Source of the DNA: Neisseria uirgultaei
GTDB lineage: Bacteria > Pseudomonadota > Gammaproteobacteria > Burkholderiales > Neisseriaceae
Assembly (NCBI RefSeq): GCF_962719845.1
Contig: NZ_CAUIYF010000008.1
Span: 1-64,000, forward strand
Length of the DNA stretch: 64,000 nt
Direction: 5' to 3'
In this document: positions 34,962 through 43,321 of the stretch, in pieces
Layout of the letters: each line of letters starts with the position of its first letter
How positions within the stretch are numbered: position 1 is the stretch's first letter
Program-made: the position numbers and the translations under genes
The notes under the pieces: model-generated
Seen by the model: only the letters and a program-made list of their open reading frames with translations
What the model was told of the DNA's origin: nothing
Databases searched by the model: none

Positions 34962-35345
34962 ATGACTTTCGCCTATTGGTGCATTCTGATTGCCTGCCTA
35001 TTGCCGCTTTTTTGTGCGGCGTATGCCAAAAAAGCGGGCGGATTCCAGTTTAAAGACAACCACAATCCGCGTGATTTTCTGGCGCGTACCCAAGGTGCTG
35101 CTGCCCGTGCCCACGCCGCGCAGCAAAACGGTTTTGAAGCCTTTGCACCGTTTGCCGCCGCCGTTTTGACGGCACACGCAACCGGCAATGCCGGACAAGC
35201 AACCGTCAACACGCTTGCCGGCCTGTTCATCCTGTTCCGCCTCGCCTTTATCTGGTGCTACATCGCAGACAAAGCAGCATTACGCTCGCTGATGTGGGCA
35301 GGCGGATTTGCCTGCACCGTCGGGCTGTTTGTCGCGGCTGCTTGA
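34962..35345 (+). CDS. MAPEG-family membrane protein
   Basis: A 127-residue protein with four hydrophobic spans, matching the small MAPEG family (membrane-associated proteins in eicosanoid and glutathione metabolism). It shows the family segment NPRDFLARTQGAAARAHAAQQNGFEAF in its first loop. The bacterial members have no proven function. It sits between pntA and pntB, 3 bases after pntA, and so must be co-transcribed with the transhydrogenase. Confidence 0.85.
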   Translation: MTFAYWCILIACLLPLFCAAYAKKAGGFQFKDNHNPRDFLARTQGAAARAHAAQQNGFEAFAPFAAAVLTAHATGNAGQATVNTLAGLFILFRLAFIWCYIADKAALRSLMWAGGFACTVGLFVAAA

Positions 35346-35350
35346 AACAG

Positions 35351-35377
35351 ATGCCGTCTGAACAGTTCGGACGGCAT
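35351..35377 (+). terminator. Imperfect uptake-sequence pair between the MAPEG gene and pntB
   Basis: ATGCCGTCTGAA (35351-35362) and TTCGGACGGCAT (35366-35377) form a short stem with one G-U pair and a 3-base loop. Since pntB needs read-through, it may only attenuate. Confidence 0.35.
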
Positions 35378-35410
35378 CGGAAACAAATTATCGAAAATCG
35401 GAGAATTTCT

Positions 35411-36796
35411 ATGTCTTCAGGACTCGTAACAGCGGCGTACATCGTTGCCGCAATTTTATTCATCTTCTCACTGGCGGGGCTGTCCAAACAGGAAACCGCC
35501 AAACAGGGCTGTTATTCTGGCATCGCCGGTATGGCGGTCGCCCTCTTCGTAACGGTCTTTTCCGACAATACCCACGGACTGGGCTGGATCATCATCGCCA
35601 TGCTCATCGGCGCGGCAATCGGCATCTACAAAGCCAAAAAGGTGGAAATGACCGAAATGCCCGAACTGATTGCACTTCTGCACAGCTTCGTCGGCTTGGC
35701 GGCGGTTTTGGTCGGCTTCAACAGCTATATCGAGCCGGGCAACGTTGCACACGATATGCACACCATCCACTTGGTCGAAGTCTATTTGGGCATTTTCATC
35801 GGCGCAGTAACCTTTACCGGCTCACTGGTCGCATTCGGTAAGCTCAACGGCAAAATCAGCAGCAGCCCGCTGCAACTGCCCGCCAAACACAAGCTCAACG
35901 CACTGGCACTTGGCGTATCGTTTGTGTTGCTGCTCGTATTTGTCGGCATTGACGGCAGCGGCTTCATCCTACTGATAATGACCCTGATCGCCCTCGCATT
36001 CGGCTGGCACTTGGTTGCCTCCATTGGCGGCGCGGATATGCCCGTGGTCGTATCCATGCTCAACTCCTACTCCGGCTGGGCGGCCGCAGCGGCAGGCTTC
36101 ATGCTCTCCAACGACCTGCTCATCGTTACCGGCGCGTTGGTCGGCTCAAGCGGCGCAATTCTATCCTACATTATGTGCAAAGCCATGAATCGGTCGTTTG
36201 TTTCCGTGATTGCCGGCGGTTTTGGCAGCGACAGTGGCACATCATCTTCCGGCAGCCAAGAGACAGGGGAATACCGCGAAGTCAAAGCTGCCGATGTTGC
36301 CGAAATGCTGAAAGGCGCAAACAGCGTCATCATCACCCCGGGCTACGGTATGGCAGTCGCACAAGCGCAATACCCCGTTGCCGAAATCACCGAGCTTTTG
36401 CGTAAAAACGGCACCAAAGTGCGCTTCGGCATCCACCCCGTCGCCGGCCGCCTGCCCGGTCATATGAACGTTTTGCTCGCCGAAGCCAAAGTCCCCTACG
36501 ACATCGTTTTGGAAATGGATGAAATCAACGACGACTTCCCCGAAACCGATGTGGTCTTGGTGATTGGTGCGAACGACACCGTCAACCCAGCCGCCCAAAC
36601 CGACCCGAACAGCCCGATTGCGGGTATGCCCGTGTTGGAAGTATGGAAGGCAAAAGAAGTCGTCGTGTTCAAACGCTCGATGAACACCGGCTACGCAGGC
36701 GTACAAAACCCGCTGTTCTTCAACGAAAACAGCGTGATGTGTTTCGGCGACGCGAAGAAAACCGTGGATGACATTCTGTCCGAACTGAAAAAATAA
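35411..36796 (+). CDS. pntB: Proton-translocating transhydrogenase subunit beta PntB
   Basis: A 461-residue protein. An N-terminal membrane domain of about nine spans (residues 1-260) precedes the NADP(H)-binding domain III (about 285-461; VIITPGYGMAVAQAQYPVAE near 302, RFGIHPVAGRLPGHMNVLLAEA near 335 and VVLVIGANDTVNPAA near 375). It forms the transhydrogenase with PntA. The start at 35411 has GGAGA 6 bases upstream. The in-frame extension upstream covers an uptake-sequence pair and is not conserved. Confidence 0.95.
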   Translation: MSSGLVTAAYIVAAILFIFSLAGLSKQETAKQGCYSGIAGMAVALFVTVFSDNTHGLGWIIIAMLIGAAIGIYKAKKVEMTEMPELIALLHSFVGLAAVLVGFNSYIEPGNVAHDMHTIHLVEVYLGIFIGAVTFTGSLVAFGKLNGKISSSPLQLPAKHKLNALALGVSFVLLLVFVGIDGSGFILLIMTLIALAFGWHLVASIGGADMPVVVSMLNSYSGWAAAAAGFMLSNDLLIVTGALVGSSGAILSYIMCKAMNRSFVSVIAGGFGSDSGTSSSGSQETGEYREVKAADVAEMLKGANSVIITPGYGMAVAQAQYPVAEITELLRKNGTKVRFGIHPVAGRLPGHMNVLLAEAKVPYDIVLEMDEINDDFPETDVVLVIGANDTVNPAAQTDPNSPIAGMPVLEVWKAKEVVVFKRSMNTGYAGVQNPLFFNENSVMCFGDAKKTVDDILSELKK

Positions 36797-36809
36797 TCCG
36801 CATGGCGCA

Positions 36810-36849
36810 ATGCCGTCTGAAACCCGGGAACACGGGTTTCAGACGGCAT
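36810..36849 (+). terminator. Long uptake-sequence hairpin behind pntB
   Basis: ATGCCGTCTGAAACCCG pairs with CGGGTTTCAGACGGCAT over 17 bases with a short loop, followed by T residues. A strong terminator just after the pntB stop. Confidence 0.75.
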
Positions 36850-37070
36850 TTTGCGCTATTTTGCGAAGGTAGGAATGGTGGTGGAGAGATTCCTGTTTTT
36901 TAATAGGCTGTATTTTAATATAGTGTTGATAGGCGTATTTGGTTTCAATGTATTCAACAGGATAGGTTTCTTCCTAACCGAAAAAATAATTGTTTTTTCC
37001 CTTGTAAATAATTGAAATCAACAGATTACTAAAACACAACCTTTTAATAACACCGTAACTTTGAAATTCG

Positions 37071-37105
37071 TTATTCCCGCAAAAACAGAAAATCAAAAAC
37101 AGAAA
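37071..37105. repeat. 35-bp direct repeat, left copy
   Basis: Thirty-five bases beginning TTATTCCCGCAAAAACAG, identical to the copy at 37664-37698 and in the same orientation. The two copies bracket the AT-rich segment with the Imm8 gene. The start resembles half of a dRS3 element (ATTCCCGC). Confidence 0.85.
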
Positions 37106-37106
37106 T

Positions 37107-37184
37107 CTATAAATTTCCTCCTACACTTTGTCTGGCATTGAATCCTTTATCTAACTCATTTAATGTATTGTCTCTATATTGTGG
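37107..37184 (-). pseudogene. Possible 3' end of a second toxin-like gene
   Basis: On the minus strand, downstream of the Imm8 gene, an open stretch of about 25 codons reads PQYRDNTLNELDKGFNARQ and then SVGGNL before a TAG at 37107-37109. It has no start and abuts the left direct repeat. Protein-like composition suggests the C-terminal end of a lost gene, for example another toxin tip, but it is short and could be chance. Confidence 0.3.
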
Positions 37185-37189
37185 CTACA

Positions 37190-37561
37190 CTAATTATCTT
37201 GCTCTTTAATCATATAATTATCAAATTCCCAAATTGCAAATTTATTAAATTTTTCAGCTAGAACCTCCCAATTATCGGCTTCAATTTCGGATAATAATTT
37301 ATTTATGCAATCTAATAAAATATTAAAATTATAACTTTCCATAATTAAAAAACCTCTAGGAAATAAATTGCCTGAACAGTTCTCTAATAACCATTTTGGT
37401 GTGCAAATATTTATATCAAATAAATCAGCCGCATCACTGCCATAATCATCTCCAACTAATAATTTCACAGGTAGAAAAAAGTTATTTGGTTCATTAGGCG
37501 AATATGTGTTCAAAGGCCCATCTATATCTAATGAGTATATTTTTTTTAACATCATTTTCAT
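37190..37561 (-). CDS. Orphan Imm8-family immunity protein
   Basis: A 123-residue soluble protein matching the Imm8 family of polymorphic-toxin immunity proteins. The N-terminal pattern is SLDIDGPLNTYSPNEPNNFF, followed by ICTPKWLLENC near residue 55. The middle is FLIMESYNFNILLDCI, and the C-terminal helix is EVLAEKFNKFAIWEFDNY. Such proteins bind and neutralise a cognate toxin tip (MafB, CdiA or similar). No full toxin gene is present. The upstream 90 bases look like the last codons of one. The gene is strongly AT-rich, unlike its neighbours, and is bounded by identical 35-bp repeats, which points to horizontal transfer and decay. Confidence 0.82.
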   Translation of the reverse strand: MKMMLKKIYSLDIDGPLNTYSPNEPNNFFLPVKLLVGDDYGSDAADLFDINICTPKWLLENCSGNLFPRGFLIMESYNFNILLDCINKLLSEIEADNWEVLAEKFNKFAIWEFDNYMIKEQDN

Positions 37562-37563
37562 AG

Positions 37564-37653
37564 TTAATCCTTAATATCTAAATGTCCATTACTTATAACA
37601 ATATTTTTTATAGATGAATTGCCACTTTGTCTATTAGTAACAGGGTTTAATCT
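37564..37653 (-). pseudogene. 3' remnant of the toxin gene paired with Imm8
   Basis: On the minus strand, an open stretch of 29 codons (RLNPVTNRQSGNSS, then IKNIVISNGHLDIKD) ends in TAA just two bases before the Imm8 ATG. This tight spacing is the normal arrangement of a toxin tip and its immunity gene. The frame is closed by a stop about 10 bases inside the right direct repeat boundary, so nearly the whole toxin is missing. It is inferred from position and reading frame only. Confidence 0.5.
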
Positions 37654-37663
37654 TTAAATCTCA

Positions 37664-37698
37664 TTATTCCCGCAAAAACAGAAAATCAAAAACAGAAA
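37664..37698. repeat. 35-bp direct repeat, right copy
   Basis: Identical to 37071-37105 and in the same orientation. It is followed by more half dRS3 motifs (ATTCCCGC near 37714), so the island edge is a small Neisseria repeat array. Confidence 0.85.
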
Positions 37699-37786
37699 CC
37701 TGAAATCTCGTCATTCCCGCGTAGGCGGTAAGGACGGTTTAAAAGTTATCCAAAACCTCAAAAAAAACTGAAACCGAACAAATCGG

Positions 37787-37806
37787 ATTCCCGCTTTCGC
37801 GGGAAT
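37787..37806. repeat. dRS3 repeat
   Basis: ATTCCCGCTTTCGCGGGAAT, the 20-base palindromic dRS3 unit found throughout Neisseria intergenic arrays and used as a target by filamentous phage and recombination. Further half-sites lie around 37714 and 37873. Confidence 0.85.
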
Positions 37807-37916
37807 GACGGGATTTTAGGATGAAGATGGTGGGAGTTGGTGGGCTGAAGCCCGCCCTACGAAACTGCTTTTGCGGGAATAACGATATGGGTATTTTCTG
37901 TTTTCATCCGCGATAA

Positions 37917-37953
37917 ATGCCGTCTGAAGCCTGTTTGGGGTTTCAGACGGCAT
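37917..37953. terminator. Inverted uptake-sequence pair
   Basis: ATGCCGTCTGAA (37917-37928) with its complement near 37942-37953 around a 13-base loop, in the gap between the Imm8 island and the aminopeptidase gene. Confidence 0.5.
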
Positions 37954-38037
37954 CGGGCTTTTTGTGCATTTGCCACAAAACGGATTGGTATTTGCTTGCG
38001 GTAAGATGAAAACGGTGCGGGATGTTTTGGGAAGCAA

Positions 38038-38066
38038 ATGCCGTCTGAAGGGCTTCCAGACGGCAT
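38038..38066 (-). terminator. Uptake-sequence pair behind the M24 aminopeptidase gene
   Basis: ATGCCGTCTGAAG (38038-38050) pairs with CTTCCAGACGGCAT (38053-38066) with one bulge; it lies 17 bases beyond the stop of the minus-strand aminopeptidase gene. Confidence 0.55.
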
Positions 38067-38083
38067 TTTTTGTATCGGGCTGT

Positions 38084-39880
38084 TTAACGCGCCAGCGGTT
38101 CGGTGCGTTTGATCAGCCACGCTTTTGCCGCGCCTTCGGTCAGCGGCTCGAGGCGGCGGCGGACTTCGGCGTGGTAGCGGTTGACCCAGTCGATTTCGCC
38201 GTCGGTCATGAGGGCGGTGTCCATCAGGCGGGTGTCGATGGGGCAGAGAGTCAGGGTTTCGAAGTACAAGAAGCTGCCGAACTCGGTTTCCTGCGGGTCG
38301 GCGACGGCTTGGTTGGCGGCAAGGTTTTCAATGCGGATGCCCCATTTTCCCGGGCGGTAGAGGCCGGGTTCGATGGAGGTTACCATGCCTTTTTTCATCG
38401 CTGTTTCGGGCGTGGCGGGGGCGGCGAAGGCGATGCGTTGCGGGCCTTCGTGGACGTTGAGGAAATAGCCTACGCCGTGGCCGGTGCCGTGCCCGTAGTC
38501 GCATTGCGCCTGCCACAGGGGTTTGCGGCAAATCGCGTCAATTAGCGGCGAGGGGATGTTTTCGGGGAACACGGCTTCGGCAAGTGCGATATGGGCTTTG
38601 AGAACGAGCGTGTTGTCGCGTTTTTGTTCGGCACTCGGCGTGCCGACGGGGACGACGCGGGTGATGTCGGTTGTGCCGCCTTTGTATTGCGCGCCGGAGT
38701 CGATGAGCAGCAGCCCGTTGCCGCTGATGGTGCTGTGGCTTTCGGGTGTTGCGCTGTAATGCGGCAGGGCACCGTTGGCGTTGAAGCCTGCGATGGTGTC
38801 GAAACTCAATGAAATGAAGCCCGGTTGCACGCTGCGGTGGCGGTAGAGCATCGTATCCACGTCGATTTCGGTCAGGCTGCCGCCCTTGCCGATGATGTCT
38901 TCAAACTCGGCGAAGAAGCCGCACAACGCCGCGCCGTCGTGTTCCATCGCTTCGCGGATGCGGGCGATGTCGGCTTCGGATTTGCAGGATTTGAACAGCG
39001 TGGACGGGTTGGTGCCTTCGATCAGGCGTACGCTTTCGGGCAGGCGCACGAGCGTGCTGACGGCAGTTTTGTTCGGCTCGATGAGCAGCGCGCCGCCGAT
39101 TTGCGCGAGTTTGTCGGCAACTTGGGCGTAAGGCTCGACCGTGATGCCGGCGGTTTGCAGCGCGGCGGCGGCTTCGGCGTTCAGACGGCATCGGTCGGTA
39201 AACAGGACGGCACTGTCTTTGCCGATAAGCAGGAAGGACACGAAAACAGGGTTGAAAGGCACGTCGCTGCCGCGCAGGTTGGTCAGCCAGGCGATGTCGT
39301 CAAGCGAGGAAACCAAGTGGTAATCCGCGCCTTTTTCCGCCATAACGGCGCGCACGCGGGCGAGTTTTTCGGCGGCGGTTTCGGAGACGTAGGCGAGGTC
39401 GTGGACGAATACGGTTTCGGCAGGAATGGCTGGGCGGCTGCTCCACACGCGGTCAAGCAGGCCGTCGGGGTGTTCGATGCGGATGTTTTTGGCGGACAGC
39501 GATTGCGCCAAAGTGCGTTTGCCGGTGAGCGAGACCATATCGGAAGGGATGCCGACGGCGGCGTTTTCGGGCAGGTTTGCCGCGAGCCATTCGTTGTACG
39601 GCGGCACTTGACCGCTTTTTTGCAGCTCGATGCCGCTGCCCGCAAGCTGTTTGGTGGCTTGTTCCCAATAGCGGCTGTCCACCCATACGCCCGCTTCATC
39701 GGCGGTAACGACGAATGTGCCGACCGAGCCGGTAAAGCCCGACAATTCGCGCCGCGCCTGCCAATGCTCGGGCAGGTATTCGGACAGGTGGGGGTCGGCG
39801 GAAGGGATGACGAGTGCGTCCAAGCCTTGCGCCTTCATGGCTTCGCGCAATGCGGACAGGTAATTCGATACGGTATTCAT
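38084..39880 (-). CDS. M24-family Xaa-Pro aminopeptidase
   Basis: A 598-residue cytoplasmic peptidase with two creatinase-type N-terminal domains (about residues 1-310) and a C-terminal pita-bread metallopeptidase domain. The ligands are visible: LLIDSGAQYKGGTTDITR (two Asp) near 395, HGTGHGVGYFLNVHE (His) near 467, TSIEPGLY (Glu) near 505 and the final Glu in GSFLYFETLTLC. Size and three-domain plan fit the eukaryote-like aminopeptidase P1 group rather than the shorter E. coli PepP. It removes N-terminal residues before proline. Confidence 0.9.
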   Translation of the reverse strand: MNTVSNYLSALREAMKAQGLDALVIPSADPHLSEYLPEHWQARRELSGFTGSVGTFVVTADEAGVWVDSRYWEQATKQLAGSGIELQKSGQVPPYNEWLAANLPENAAVGIPSDMVSLTGKRTLAQSLSAKNIRIEHPDGLLDRVWSSRPAIPAETVFVHDLAYVSETAAEKLARVRAVMAEKGADYHLVSSLDDIAWLTNLRGSDVPFNPVFVSFLLIGKDSAVLFTDRCRLNAEAAAALQTAGITVEPYAQVADKLAQIGGALLIEPNKTAVSTLVRLPESVRLIEGTNPSTLFKSCKSEADIARIREAMEHDGAALCGFFAEFEDIIGKGGSLTEIDVDTMLYRHRSVQPGFISLSFDTIAGFNANGALPHYSATPESHSTISGNGLLLIDSGAQYKGGTTDITRVVPVGTPSAEQKRDNTLVLKAHIALAEAVFPENIPSPLIDAICRKPLWQAQCDYGHGTGHGVGYFLNVHEGPQRIAFAAPATPETAMKKGMVTSIEPGLYRPGKWGIRIENLAANQAVADPQETEFGSFLYFETLTLCPIDTRLMDTALMTDGEIDWVNRYHAEVRRRLEPLTEGAAKAWLIKRTEPLAR

Positions 39881-40329
39881 GAACGGATTCTCCAGAGAAA
39901 GTGTAAGGTTTCAGACGGCATGGCGGCGTACCGGCTGGGGAAACGTAACCATCTTATCAAATCGTTTGCTGACTGCAAAACGGACGGGCTGATCGGATGG
40001 TGCGTATTTGCGCGAAAAAAGCGATGTAAGGTTGTTTGTTGTAAGATTTCAGGCATAAAATGCCGTTCCATACCTTCTTTTGGAAATAATACGGAAAATA
40101 TAGGCAGGTTTGGGCATGAAGTTCTAATAGTGTGTGTTGGCAGGTATTTGGATTACGTTACAATACGCGCTTTCATCAAAATTTCCCTATCGGTCGGCAT
40201 CCTGTTTTTGAAGACGGTAGGATTTGGGTTTGTTGGGGGTAATCCCTCCCAAATTGGGGCAATATATAGGGCTGTGTCCGAATATGCGGCTCTGTGTGTT
40301 GAAACACAGTTAAAAATACGGAAGACTTT
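39881..40329. other. Divergent gap before the Nramp-like transporter gene
   Basis: About 450 bases between divergent genes. Contains an isolated uptake core near 39910 and several possible hairpins upstream of the transporter: ATTTGGG...CCCAAAT around 40218-40254 and CTGTGT...ACACAG around 40291-40308. These could form a leader structure, but I could not match them to the manganese (yybP-ykoY) or magnesium riboswitch patterns. No gene was recognised. Confidence 0.4.
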
Positions 40330-41583
40330 ATGTCCGAACAACATATTTCGACTTGGAAAAGTAAAATCAATGCATTGGGTCCGGGTATTATGATGGCATC
40401 GGCGGCAGTCGGCGGTTCGCACCTGATTGCCTCCACACAGGCAGGTGCGCTTTACGGCTGGCAGCTCGCGTTGATTATCGTCCTGACCAACCTCTTCAAA
40501 TACCCGTTTTTCCGCTTCAGCGCGCATTACACGCTGGATACGGGTAAAAGCCTGATTGAAGGTTATGCGGAGAAAAGCCGCATCTACCTGTGGGTCTTTT
40601 TGATTTTGTGTATTGCTGCCGCGACGATTAACGCGGGTGCGGTTGCCATCGTAACCGCCGCCATCGTTAAAATGGCGATTCCCTCGCTGACACTGGGTAT
40701 CGGCGCAATCTCCGCGCTGATTATGGCATCCTGCCTGATTATCCTGGCGAGCGGACGCTACAAGGCTTTGGACAATGTTTCCAAAATCATCATCGTCAGC
40801 CTGACGGTTGCCACGGTTGCCGCCGCCGGTATCGCCATGTCGCGCGGTATGCAGATGAAACCCGATTTTATCGAGCCGACACCGTGGACGCTTGCCGGTT
40901 TGGGCTTCCTGATCGCGCTGATGGGCTGGATGCCTGCGCCGATTGAAATTTCCGCCATCAATTCTTTGTGGGTTACGGAGAAACAGCGTCTCCAACCTTC
41001 CTCTTATCATGACGGGATTTTTGATTTCAACGTCGGTTACATCACCAGTGCCGTGCTTGCCGTCGTCTTCCTTGCCCTGGGTGCGTACGTGCAATACGGC
41101 AACGGTGAAGAAGTGCAGATGGCGGGCGGCAAATATATCGGACAACTGATCAATATGTATGCGGTAACCATCGGCGACTGGTCGCGTCCGCTGGTGGCAT
41201 TTATCGCGTTTGCCTGCATGTACGGTACGACGATTACCGTTGTTGATGGTTATGCACGCGCCATTGCGGAACCTGTGCGTCTGCTGCGCGGCAGTGAGAA
41301 AACCGGCAACGCCGAACTCTTTGCCTGGAATATTTGGGTGGCGGGCAGCGGTTTGGCGGTGATTTTCTGGTTTGACGGCGTAATGGCGAATCTGCTCAAA
41401 TTTGCGATGATTGCCGCCTTTGTGTCCGCCCCCGTGTTCGCATGGCTCAACTACCGCCTCGTCAAAGGGGACAAACGCCACAGGCTTACCGCCGGTATGA
41501 ACGCCCTTGCCATTGTCGGCCTGCTCTATCTGGCCGGGTTTGCCGTTTTGTTCCTGTTGAACCTTAGCGGACTTTTGGCATAG
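40330..41583 (+). CDS. Nramp-family transporter with atypical metal site
   Basis: A 417-residue membrane protein with eleven or so spans that belongs to the Nramp (Mn/Fe transporter) family by overall pattern. The first span normally carries DPGN, whose Asp and Asn bind the metal; here it reads GPGIMMASAAVGGSHLIAS (residues 17-35), with no Asp or Asn. The sixth span, which supplies a Met ligand, reads LMGWMPAPIEIS. This places it in a separate bacterial branch with unknown substrate. A transport role is likely, but manganese should not be assumed. Confidence 0.8.
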   Translation: MSEQHISTWKSKINALGPGIMMASAAVGGSHLIASTQAGALYGWQLALIIVLTNLFKYPFFRFSAHYTLDTGKSLIEGYAEKSRIYLWVFLILCIAAATINAGAVAIVTAAIVKMAIPSLTLGIGAISALIMASCLIILASGRYKALDNVSKIIIVSLTVATVAAAGIAMSRGMQMKPDFIEPTPWTLAGLGFLIALMGWMPAPIEISAINSLWVTEKQRLQPSSYHDGIFDFNVGYITSAVLAVVFLALGAYVQYGNGEEVQMAGGKYIGQLINMYAVTIGDWSRPLVAFIAFACMYGTTITVVDGYARAIAEPVRLLRGSEKTGNAELFAWNIWVAGSGLAVIFWFDGVMANLLKFAMIAAFVSAPVFAWLNYRLVKGDKRHRLTAGMNALAIVGLLYLAGFAVLFLLNLSGLLA

Positions 41584-41597
41584 GTTTCAAAATCTGA

Positions 41598-41626
41598 ATG
41601 CCGTCTGTAATATTTTCAGACGGCAT
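41598..41626 (+). terminator. Inverted uptake-sequence pair behind the Nramp-like gene
   Basis: ATGCCGTCTG at 41598 onward pairs with CAGACGGCAT ending at 41626, with a short TAATATTTT loop. Confidence 0.55.
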
Positions 41627-41689
41627 TGCCCTTTCCTAGAAAAAAACACCGACATCGCGTAAAATATGCGCAAATTTTGTGATTCAATC

Positions 41690-41701
41690 AGGTCGTCTGA
41701 A
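41690..41701 (+). repeat. AG-mucDUS-type uptake sequence before lysS
   Basis: AGGTCGTCTGAA, the commensal dialect of the uptake sequence, as a single copy 36 bases before the lysS start. Confidence 0.6.
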
Positions 41702-41737
41702 ACAGATTGCGCCTGATTTATTTTTCCGGAAAATACC

Positions 41738-43249
41738 ATGAGCGAACAAAACCATCCGCAAACCGAGCCGCAGTTGGACGAAAACCAAATCATCGCCCTG
41801 CGCCGCGAAAAACTGCACAACATCCGCCAACAGCGCAACGCCTACCCTAACGATTTCAAACGCGACAGTTTTGCCGCCGACCTGCACACCCAATACGGTG
41901 AAATCAGCAAAGAAGAACTCGATCCACAAGCCGTTCCCGTCAAAATTGCCGGCCGCATGATGCTGAAGCGTCAAATGGGCAAGGCGAGTTTTGCCACCAT
42001 TCAAGACGTGTCCGGACAAATCCAGCTTTATCTGAACAACAAAGGCGTGAGCCAAGAAATTTTGGACGACTTCAACCATTGGGATTTGGGCGACATCGTC
42101 GGCGCGGAAGGTACTTTGTTCAAAACCAACCACGGCGAATTGACCGTGCGCGTATCCGACATCCGCCTGCTGTCCAAATCCCTGCGTCCTCTGCCGGACA
42201 AACACAAAGGTTTGAGCGATCAGGAAACCAAATACCGTCAACGCTACGTCGATTTGATTGCCAACGGAGAATCGCGCAATACCTTCATCAAACGCAGCCA
42301 AATCATCCAATCCGTGCGTAATTTTATGGTGGGCGAGCATTATCTCGAAGTCGAAACCCCGATGATGCACCCGATTCCCGGCGGCGCGACGGCAAAACCC
42401 TTCGTTACCCACCACAATGCCTTAGATATTCCGCTTTATTTGCGTATCGCCCCCGAGCTGTATCTGAAACGCTTGGTGGTCGGCGGATTGGAGCGCGTGT
42501 TTGAAATCAACCGCAGCTTCCGCAACGAAGGCATGTCCGTGCGCCACAACCCCGAATTTACGATGATTGAATTTTACGAAGCCTTCTCCGACTACGAACG
42601 TATGATGCAGATGGCGGAAGACATCATCCGCAACGCATCGCGCACGGTCAACGGCACGGCAAACATCACTTACAACGGCAAAGAAGTCGATTTGGAAAGC
42701 CCGTTCGAGCGTTTGACCATCCTCGAAGCCATCAAAAAATACAATCCGCACTACACCGACGAGCAGTTGAACGATGCGGAATGGCTGAAAAAAGAAATCG
42801 TCAAACACGGCGAAAGCCTGCCGCCGTCCCCGGGCATCGGCAGCCTGCAACTCGCCCTGTTTGAAGGTTGCGCCGAGGGTAAACTGTGGAACCCGACCTT
42901 TATTGTCGATTACCCGGTCGAAGTTTCCCCGTTGGCGCGCGCTTCGGATACGAAACAAGGTCTGACCGAACGTTTCGAATTGTTCGTTGTCGGCCGCGAA
43001 CTGGCAAACGGCTATTCCGAGTTGAACGACCCCGAAGACCAAGCTGAACGCTTCAAAGCGCAAGTGGCGCAAAAAGACGCGGGCGACGACGAAGCGATGC
43101 ATTACGATGCCGACTACATCCGCGCGATGGAATTCGGTTTACCGCCGACCGGCGGTTGCGGTATCGGTATCGACCGCTTGGTCATGTTGCTGACTGATTC
43201 GCAAACCATCCGCGACGTGATTTTGTTTCCGCAGATGCGTCCCGAATAA
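41738..43249 (+). CDS. lysS: Lysyl-tRNA synthetase, class II
   Basis: A 503-residue cytoplasmic enzyme that charges tRNA-Lys. An OB-fold anticodon-binding domain (about residues 68-150, VKIAGRMMLKRQMGKASFATI) is followed by the class II catalytic core. Motif 2 is FRNEGMSVRHNPEFT near residue 262 and motif 3 is GGCGIGIDRLVMLLTD near 470. Length matches E. coli LysS. Confidence 0.96.
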   Translation: MSEQNHPQTEPQLDENQIIALRREKLHNIRQQRNAYPNDFKRDSFAADLHTQYGEISKEELDPQAVPVKIAGRMMLKRQMGKASFATIQDVSGQIQLYLNNKGVSQEILDDFNHWDLGDIVGAEGTLFKTNHGELTVRVSDIRLLSKSLRPLPDKHKGLSDQETKYRQRYVDLIANGESRNTFIKRSQIIQSVRNFMVGEHYLEVETPMMHPIPGGATAKPFVTHHNALDIPLYLRIAPELYLKRLVVGGLERVFEINRSFRNEGMSVRHNPEFTMIEFYEAFSDYERMMQMAEDIIRNASRTVNGTANITYNGKEVDLESPFERLTILEAIKKYNPHYTDEQLNDAEWLKKEIVKHGESLPPSPGIGSLQLALFEGCAEGKLWNPTFIVDYPVEVSPLARASDTKQGLTERFELFVVGRELANGYSELNDPEDQAERFKAQVAQKDAGDDEAMHYDADYIRAMEFGLPPTGGCGIGIDRLVMLLTDSQTIRDVILFPQMRPE

Positions 43250-43272
43250 TCATAAAAACAGTTGAAATGGAA

Positions 43273-43306
43273 ATGCCGTCTGAACCCGTTTGGATTCAGA
43301 CGGCAT
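43273..43306 (+). terminator. Inverted uptake-sequence pair between lysS and the flavoprotein gene
   Basis: ATGCCGTCTGAA (43273-43284) with its complement (43295-43306), followed by T residues, between convergent genes. Confidence 0.65.
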
Positions 43307-43321
43307 TTTGTATGGCAGGAT

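Noticed and set aside
40130..40329. Manganese or magnesium riboswitch before the Nramp-like gene
   Set aside because: Some hairpins are present, but the conserved motifs of the yybP-ykoY and ykoK classes were not found.
38825..40393. Open frame of about 520 codons antisense to the M24 aminopeptidase gene
   Set aside because: It is the reverse strand of a GC-rich gene with clear catalytic motifs, has no recognisable domain and no ribosome site.
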